Of a stretch of DNA of 64,000 bases, positions 59,996 through 64,000 are shown piece after piece. Position numbers and translations under genes: made by a program. Below the pieces are notes generated by a model. It was not told the DNA's origin. It saw only the letters and a list, made by a program, of their open reading frames with translations, and searched no databases. Positions within the stretch are counted from its first letter, which is position 1; each line of letters begins with the position of its first letter. Origin of the DNA: Dysgonomonas gadei ATCC BAA-286 (GTDB taxonomy: Bacteria; Bacteroidota; Bacteroidia; Bacteroidales; Dysgonomonadaceae); assembly GCF_000213555.1 (NCBI RefSeq), contig NZ_GL891991.1, positions 1-64,000 of the forward strand, in the 5' to 3' direction.

Positions 59996-61291
59996 TTAAA
60001 TCACTTCTCCATATAGATCGAATGGCTGGGCACCCGTTATCCTGACATTGTAAAAGTCCCCAATATTAAGCATTTTATTTTTCTTAATCAATACTTCAGG
60101 ATCTACTTCGGGCGAATCATACTCAGTACGGCCGATATAATAGTCTGATTCTTCCCTGTCTACAATTACTTTAAGGGTATTACCTATCTTCTGTTCATTA
60201 ATATCAAGAGCTATCCGTTCTTGCAAAGCCATCAGGACATCCATCCGTTCCTGTTTTACCGCATCTGATATTTCATCCCTGTAGTGCGCATAGGCATACG
60301 TTCCGTCTTCATGTGAATAAGGGAATGCACCCATTCTATCGAAGCGTACATCCTTTACAAATTGGAGCAGTTCCTCAAAGTCCTTATGCGATTCTCCCGG
60401 ATGCCCTACCATAAGAGTGGTGCGGATATGAATACCGGGAACTTCTTCCCTGATACGCTTTATCAGGTTATATGTCTGCTCTTTCGTAATATTGCGGCGC
60501 ATCTTTTTCAGCATATTGTCGCTGATATGTTGTAGCGCTATATCTAAATATTTGCACACATTCTCATTATTTCGCATCACCGGTAACAGGTCGTAAGGGA
60601 AATTCGCCGGATATGCATAATGCAAACGGATCCATTCCACGCCTTCAATCTTTGCTATGCGATCAATCAATTCCGGTAGCTTCGCCTGCTTGTAATTGTC
60701 CAAACCGTAATATGACAAATCCTGTGCGATAACCTGAAACTCCTTTACACCGGAAGCAACCAGATGCCTGACCTCTTCCTCTACTTCTTCTATCTGCCTG
60801 GACTGATGCTTTCCTGTCATAATCGGGATAGAACAATAGGAACAGGCACGGTTACAGCCTTCCGAAATTTTCAGATAAGCGTAATGTGAAGGAGTGGTTA
60901 TGTTGCGTTCCAGCGCCAACTCCTTATGATATGATTTACCCAAATCAGAGATGAGGGCTTTCCATCCAAATTTCCCGTAAAAGCTGTCTACTTCGGGTAT
61001 TTCGGCCTTCAATTCCTCCATATACCTGTCGGTAAGGCAGCCCATTACAAACAACTTATTCAGTTTTCGCTCTTTTTTAGCCTCTGCAAACTCAAGAATC
61101 ATATTGATAGATTCTTCCTTTGCATCACCTATAAAGCCACATGTATTTATAACTACGATTTCTCCTTCCGACTTATCCGGATCATGTTTTACAGTGTAGC
61201 CGTTTGCCAACAATTGTTTCATCAATAACTCGGAGTCTACCAGATTTTTAGAACAACCAAGCGTGATGACATCTATTCTGTTTTTCTTCAT
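59996..61291 (-). CDS. rimO: Ribosomal protein S12 methylthiotransferase RimO
   Basis: 431 aa. UPF0004 domain at the N-terminus (VITLGCSKNLVDSELLM, VINTCGFIGDAKEESI, VMGCLTDRY, three Cys for one cluster), radical-SAM motif CNRACSYCSIP at about residue 147, then TLMVGHPGESHKDFEELL and a C-terminal TRAM domain (VIVDREESDYYIGRTEYDSP). It methylthiolates an Asp of ribosomal protein uS12. Length is typical. It lies 3 bp after ftsY in the same direction. Confidence 0.96.
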   Translation of the reverse strand: MKKNRIDVITLGCSKNLVDSELLMKQLLANGYTVKHDPDKSEGEIVVINTCGFIGDAKEESINMILEFAEAKKERKLNKLFVMGCLTDRYMEELKAEIPEVDSFYGKFGWKALISDLGKSYHKELALERNITTPSHYAYLKISEGCNRACSYCSIPIMTGKHQSRQIEEVEEEVRHLVASGVKEFQVIAQDLSYYGLDNYKQAKLPELIDRIAKIEGVEWIRLHYAYPANFPYDLLPVMRNNENVCKYLDIALQHISDNMLKKMRRNITKEQTYNLIKRIREEVPGIHIRTTLMVGHPGESHKDFEELLQFVKDVRFDRMGAFPYSHEDGTYAYAHYRDEISDAVKQERMDVLMALQERIALDINEQKIGNTLKVIVDREESDYYIGRTEYDSPEVDPEVLIKKNKMLNIGDFYNVRITGAQPFDLYGEVI

Positions 61292-61294
61292 TTC

Positions 61295-62248
61295 TTATTC
61301 TCCAAAGAGACTGTTGACAAACTCGCGACGGCGAAATACCTGAAGATCGTCAATACCCTCTCCTAAACCTATATATTTTACCGGTATCTTGAACTGATCG
61401 GAAATACCGATTACGACACCTCCTTTTGCCGTACCGTCCAGTTTGGTAATAGCCAAAGCTGTAACGTCGGTAGCAGCAGTAAACTGTGTAGCCTGTTCGA
61501 ACGCGTTCTGTCCGGTAGAGCCGTCGAGTACAAGTAGTACCTCATGCGGTGCTCCCGGAACTATCTTATCCATCACTTTCTTTATTTTTGAAAGCTCGTT
61601 CATCAAACCGATTTTGTTGTGGAGCCGTCCTGCTGTATCTATTATTACAACATCGGCATTGTTCGATTTAGCAGAACTTAATGTATCAAAAGCCACAGAA
61701 GCCGGATCGGAACCCATTGCCTGTTTTATGACCGGAACACCTACACGCTCGCCCCAGATAACCAGTTGCTCAACGGCTGCGGCGCGGAATGTATCGGCTG
61801 CACCAAGGTAGACGGACTTGCCTGCTTTCTTGAACTGATTTGCCAGCTTGCCGATTGTAGTTGTTTTACCAACACCATTAACTCCGACAACCATTATTAC
61901 ATATGGTTTTGCTGTTTCCGGAACAGAGAAATCATCATTATCTACGGCATTATTTTCAGTCAATAAATCAGCGATTTCTTCCCGCAGTATATTTTTCAAC
62001 TCTTTGTCGTCTACATACTTATCCTTTGCTGCCCGTTTTTCGATACGTTCGATAATCTTCAATGTAGTGTTTACCCCTACATCGGACATGATCAACACTT
62101 CTTCGAGTTGATCGAGTACATCATCGTCTACTTTCGATTTTCCGGCAATAACACGTGATAGTTTGGAAAACATTGACTCTTTAGTCTTTTCCAATCCTTT
62201 ATCAAGCGTTTCCTTTTTTTGTTTCGAAAAGAAATCAAATAATCCCAT
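61295..62248 (-). CDS. ftsY: Signal recognition particle receptor FtsY
   Basis: 317 aa SRP-type GTPase. N domain (about 20-110), P-loop VVGVNGVGKTTTIGKLA, DTFRAAAVEQL, G3 IIDTAGRL, G4 TKLDGTAKGG, and closing GEGIDDLQVF. It docks ribosome-SRP complexes at the inner membrane. The acidic A domain of E. coli FtsY is missing, as is common outside Gammaproteobacteria. Coupled with rimO. Confidence 0.96.
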   Translation of the reverse strand: MGLFDFFSKQKKETLDKGLEKTKESMFSKLSRVIAGKSKVDDDVLDQLEEVLIMSDVGVNTTLKIIERIEKRAAKDKYVDDKELKNILREEIADLLTENNAVDNDDFSVPETAKPYVIMVVGVNGVGKTTTIGKLANQFKKAGKSVYLGAADTFRAAAVEQLVIWGERVGVPVIKQAMGSDPASVAFDTLSSAKSNNADVVIIDTAGRLHNKIGLMNELSKIKKVMDKIVPGAPHEVLLVLDGSTGQNAFEQATQFTAATDVTALAITKLDGTAKGGVVIGISDQFKIPVKYIGLGEGIDDLQVFRRREFVNSLFGE

Positions 62249-62348
62249 AGATTTTATTCTTCTGATTATATAGATAAAAATAAATCAATCTCTTAAGCCT
62301 TGGGGCTGCCCGGTATTTTTACCTTCTGCAAAGCTACGAAATGGATAA

Positions 62349-62385
62349 TAAAAAACCTCCCTGCATAAGAATGAAGGAGGCGTTT
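62349..62385 (-). terminator. Terminator of the L28-L33-DUF4295 operon
   Basis: On the minus strand GCCTCCTTCATTC faces GCAGGGAGG with a CCTCC/GGAGG core, then TTTTTTA. It separates this operon from ftsY. Confidence 0.65.
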
Positions 62386-62403
62386 TAAATATTTTTAACA
62401 AGA

Positions 62404-62565
62404 CTATTTTGCGAAATAATCTTTTACTGATTCGTTTGGAACCATTTCTTCTTTAAATGTGTAAGCGCCTGTTTTAGGAGACTTTACCATTTTGATTACT
62501 TTAGCATAGTTACGACCGTCTTTTGCTGATGGGTCACGATAACCTGCGACTGTTTTCTTTGCCAT
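62404..62565 (-). CDS. DUF4295 family small basic protein
   Basis: 53 aa starting MAKKTVAGYRDPSAKDGRNY and ending NESVKDYFAK. A short basic protein found next to rpmG and rpmB across Bacteroidetes and suspected to be ribosome-associated. It lies 13 bp after rpmG. No catalytic motif. Confidence 0.85.
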   Translation of the reverse strand: MAKKTVAGYRDPSAKDGRNYAKVIKMVKSPKTGAYTFKEEMVPNESVKDYFAK

Positions 62566-62578
62566 GGTTTATGTTGTT

Positions 62579-62767
62579 TTACTTGATTTCTTTATGTACA
62601 GTTACTCTTTTCAATATAGGATTGTACTTTTTCAGCTCCAATCTCTCTGTAGTATTCTTTCTGTTCTTAGTCGTAATATAACGGGATGTGCCCGGCATAC
62701 CACTGGCTTTGTGCTCTGTGCACTCCATTATCACCTGGATTCTGTTTCCTTTTGCTTTCTTAGCCAT
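62579..62767 (-). CDS. rpmG: 50S ribosomal protein L33
   Basis: 62 aa: MAKKAKGNRIQVIMECTEHK, then YITTKNRKNTTERLELKKYN and PILKRVTVHKEIK. bL33 of the large subunit, near the E site. The zinc-binding Cys pairs are largely absent (one Cys), so this is the zinc-free form. 17 bp after rpmB. Confidence 0.96.
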   Translation of the reverse strand: MAKKAKGNRIQVIMECTEHKASGMPGTSRYITTKNRKNTTERLELKKYNPILKRVTVHKEIK

Positions 62768-62784
62768 TTCCTGTTCCTCCTAAA

Positions 62785-63024
62785 TTAAGCGTTTAAATAA
62801 CCATCTGCGGCCGCTCTTTTGATTGCAGCGTCCAATCCAATTTTATTGATTGTACGAAGGCCTGCAGCTGAAACATTCAGGCTAACCCAACAATCTTCTT
62901 CTACCCAGTAGAATTTCTTTTTAAAAAGATTGACATTAAATTTTCTCTTTGTCTTTCTATTAGAGTGAGAAACATTATTGCCAACCATAGCTTTTTTTCC
63001 TGTAATTTGACAAATCTTGGACAT
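62785..63024 (-). CDS. rpmB: 50S ribosomal protein L28
   Basis: 79 aa: MSKICQITGKKAMVGNNVSH, SNRKTKRKFNVNL and TINKIGLDAAIKRAAADG. bL28 of the large subunit. First gene of the L28-L33-DUF4295 unit with a consensus promoter upstream. Confidence 0.97.
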   Translation of the reverse strand: MSKICQITGKKAMVGNNVSHSNRKTKRKFNVNLFKKKFYWVEEDCWVSLNVSAAGLRTINKIGLDAAIKRAAADGYLNA

Positions 63025-63079
63025 CGCTATTGTGTTTTATATGTTTATTTTTATATTATATCCTATCCAAATCGGGATG

Positions 63080-63110
63080 CAAATTTAGTCATATTTTTCA
63101 AACCTACAAA
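63080..63110 (-). promoter_or_regulatory. Promoter of the L28 operon
   Basis: On the minus strand TTTG (63110-63107), a 19-bp spacer and TAAATTTG (63087-63080): a full match to the Bacteroidetes consensus. Confidence 0.7.
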
Positions 63111-63280
63111 TATTTATATCGTTAAAGTTCTTTTTATTTCCAGTTTCGGCTCAACTAATCCTCTTAATGTGATTACTATAAACTATTTTTGATTAATTTT
63201 GCCGGAGGACTACTGCTTAGGATACAGGCAGATAGGGCAAAAACATGAAATAGAGGATTTTAGCCATTGATCTCATTCAC

Positions 63281-63519
63281 ATTTATTAACCGTATATAGT
63301 TAAAACCTGACACATCTGACAGTTTTTGGACTATTTCTGTACTGTCATTTTTACATCCATTAATCATATATAGTTAAAAGGCAACAGTTTTTTTAGCTAT
63401 TAGCTTTTAGCCGTTAGCCTTCTTCTCGTATCTTGTCTACTCGTATCTCATTTAACTTATTACTTATCCCAATATATCAAAGAACTATAAGCTAACAGCT
63501 ATCCATATAGATAAACTTT
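63281..63519. repeat. Third composite intergenic repeat, including module copy F
   Basis: 63281-63387 matches the right half of the 390-bp repeat (TATAGTTAAAACCTGACACA, then TCTGACAGTTTTT, later TATATAGTTAAAAGGCAACA). It is followed by AGC heptamers (63395-63415: AGCTATT AGCTTTT AGCCGTT), the CGTATCTTGTCTACTCGTAT block, and a TTTATCTATAT/TTCTTTGATATATTG module on the minus strand (63469-63519). Confidence 0.75.
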
Positions 63520-63607
63520 CTGCATAAAAACACATATTTCGTACGTTTGCCCTTATAGGCAGACGCCTTTATTCATATTTGGCAAATAATATTTGTATCT
63601 TTGGCAT

Positions 63608-64000
63608 ATGAATAATAAACGTATACTCATCACAGGGGCCAGTGGCTTTATAGGCAGCTTCCTGGTCGAAAAGGCTTTGGAAAAAGGTTATGAAACCTGG
63701 GCCGGAATCCGCAAAAGCAGCAGTCGCGAATATTTGCAGGATACGCGTATTCAGTTTATAGACCTCCCCTTTCAAGATAAAGATAAATTAACGGAGGACT
63801 TACGACACTTTGTGTCCGAACACGGGAAATTTGATTATATTATTCACAATGCCGGAGTCACAAAATGTTTAAATCCTAATGATTTCGACAAAGTTAACTT
63901 TCAATATACAGCTAACTTTATAGATGCACTCAAGGATGCGGATGCTGTTCCCGAAAAATTTATATTAATGAGCAGTCTCAGCGCATATGGACTTGGAGAT
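63608..64000 (+). CDS. NAD-dependent epimerase/dehydratase family protein, N-terminal part (partial)
   Basis: 131 codons to the right edge. Extended SDR fold: RILITGASGFIGSFLVEKAL with the GxxGxxG nucleotide site (residues 10-16), YIIHNAGVTKC, NFQYTANFIDALKDA and LMSSLSAYG with the catalytic-site Ser region. The C-terminal half with the YxxxK dyad lies outside. Members act on nucleotide sugars, flavonoids or steroids; the branch cannot be fixed from this part. Confidence 0.85.
   Translation, partial: MNNKRILITGASGFIGSFLVEKALEKGYETWAGIRKSSSREYLQDTRIQFIDLPFQDKDKLTEDLRHFVSEHGKFDYIIHNAGVTKCLNPNDFDKVNFQYTANFIDALKDADAVPEKFILMSSLSAYGLGD

Larger units (their letters stand above)
63025..63607. other. 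Divergent intergenic region with rpmB promoter and composite repeat
   Basis: Promoter at 63080-63110. 63111-63280 is AT-rich with nothing recognised. 63281-63519 is repeat sequence. A TATCTTTG box at 63596-63603 lies only 4 bp before the epimerase ATG, so if it is used that mRNA would be leaderless or start within the gene. Confidence 0.6.

Noticed and set aside
12389..63519. Each TTTATCTATAT module copy points toward a gene on its own strand, suggesting it is a promoter
   Set aside because: All five copies are in divergent gaps, where any orientation points at some gene, so the agreement carries no information. No TAnnTTTG box lies at a constant place in the module.

Overview
The window looks like a chromosomal segment of a Bacteroidales bacterium, most like Dysgonomonas or a near relative (inference). 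The grounds are: AT-rich intergenic DNA with Bacteroidetes promoters (TTTG-N19-TAnnTTTG), an RteC-type regulator, a periplasmic-sensor hybrid two-component regulator, DUF3836, DUF4861 and DUF4295 proteins, and the L28-L33-DUF4295 ribosomal cluster.

Layout. 1-5.0 kb is accessory DNA: the end of an IS21-family element cuts an RND efflux pump gene, followed by a PagL-like lipid A deacylase, a PAP2 phosphatase, an orphan RteC regulator and a small lipoprotein. 5.4-11.5 kb holds a hybrid two-component regulator convergent with a double-domain GH43 glycosidase. 12.6-16.5 kb has prolyl-tRNA synthetase, two DUF3836 secreted proteins sharing an ECF-like promoter, and a patatin. 16.7-23.5 kb is a xylose operon: NUDIX-type regulator, xylulokinase, GH30 glycosidase, xylose isomerase, sugar/H+ symporter. 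23.5-35.0 kb is one long minus-strand uronate operon: LacI regulator, uxuB, uxuA, uxaC, kduI, DUF4861, kdgK, kduD, a four-helix-bundle ORF, kdgA, exuT. Together the xylose, uronate, GH43 and GH30 genes suggest use of glucuronoarabinoxylan-type material.

36.2-45.4 kb has a GH29 fucosidase, tRNA-Pro, a purine channel/permease pair, a HAD phosphatase, flavodoxin, a MATE exporter and a phage-like HTH gene lying between two GC-rich inverted-repeat elements. 45.4-50.9 kb is a nitrite ammonification locus (nrfH, nrfA, resB, ccsA) with a porin; nrfA is broken by one extra base. 51.4-58.4 kb has a prolyl oligopeptidase, gapA and a flippase/glycosyltransferase/LicD surface-glycan trio. 58.4-63.0 kb is housekeeping: a membrane HU-LysM fusion, HU, rimO, ftsY, DUF4295, L33, L28. 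An epimerase gene runs off the right edge.

The most unusual layer is between genes. Long gaps, even inside operons, are filled with degenerate 7- or 8-bp tandem repeats, often as two inverted arrays around a short centre. One such structure encloses a four-helix-bundle (S23/IVS-like) ORF between perfect 19-bp inverted repeats. A 390-bp intergenic repeat occurs in opposite orientation on both sides of a 23.5-kb block that includes both sugar operons, and a further module (TTTATCTATAT ... TTCTTTGAAATATTG) occurs five times, always between divergent genes.
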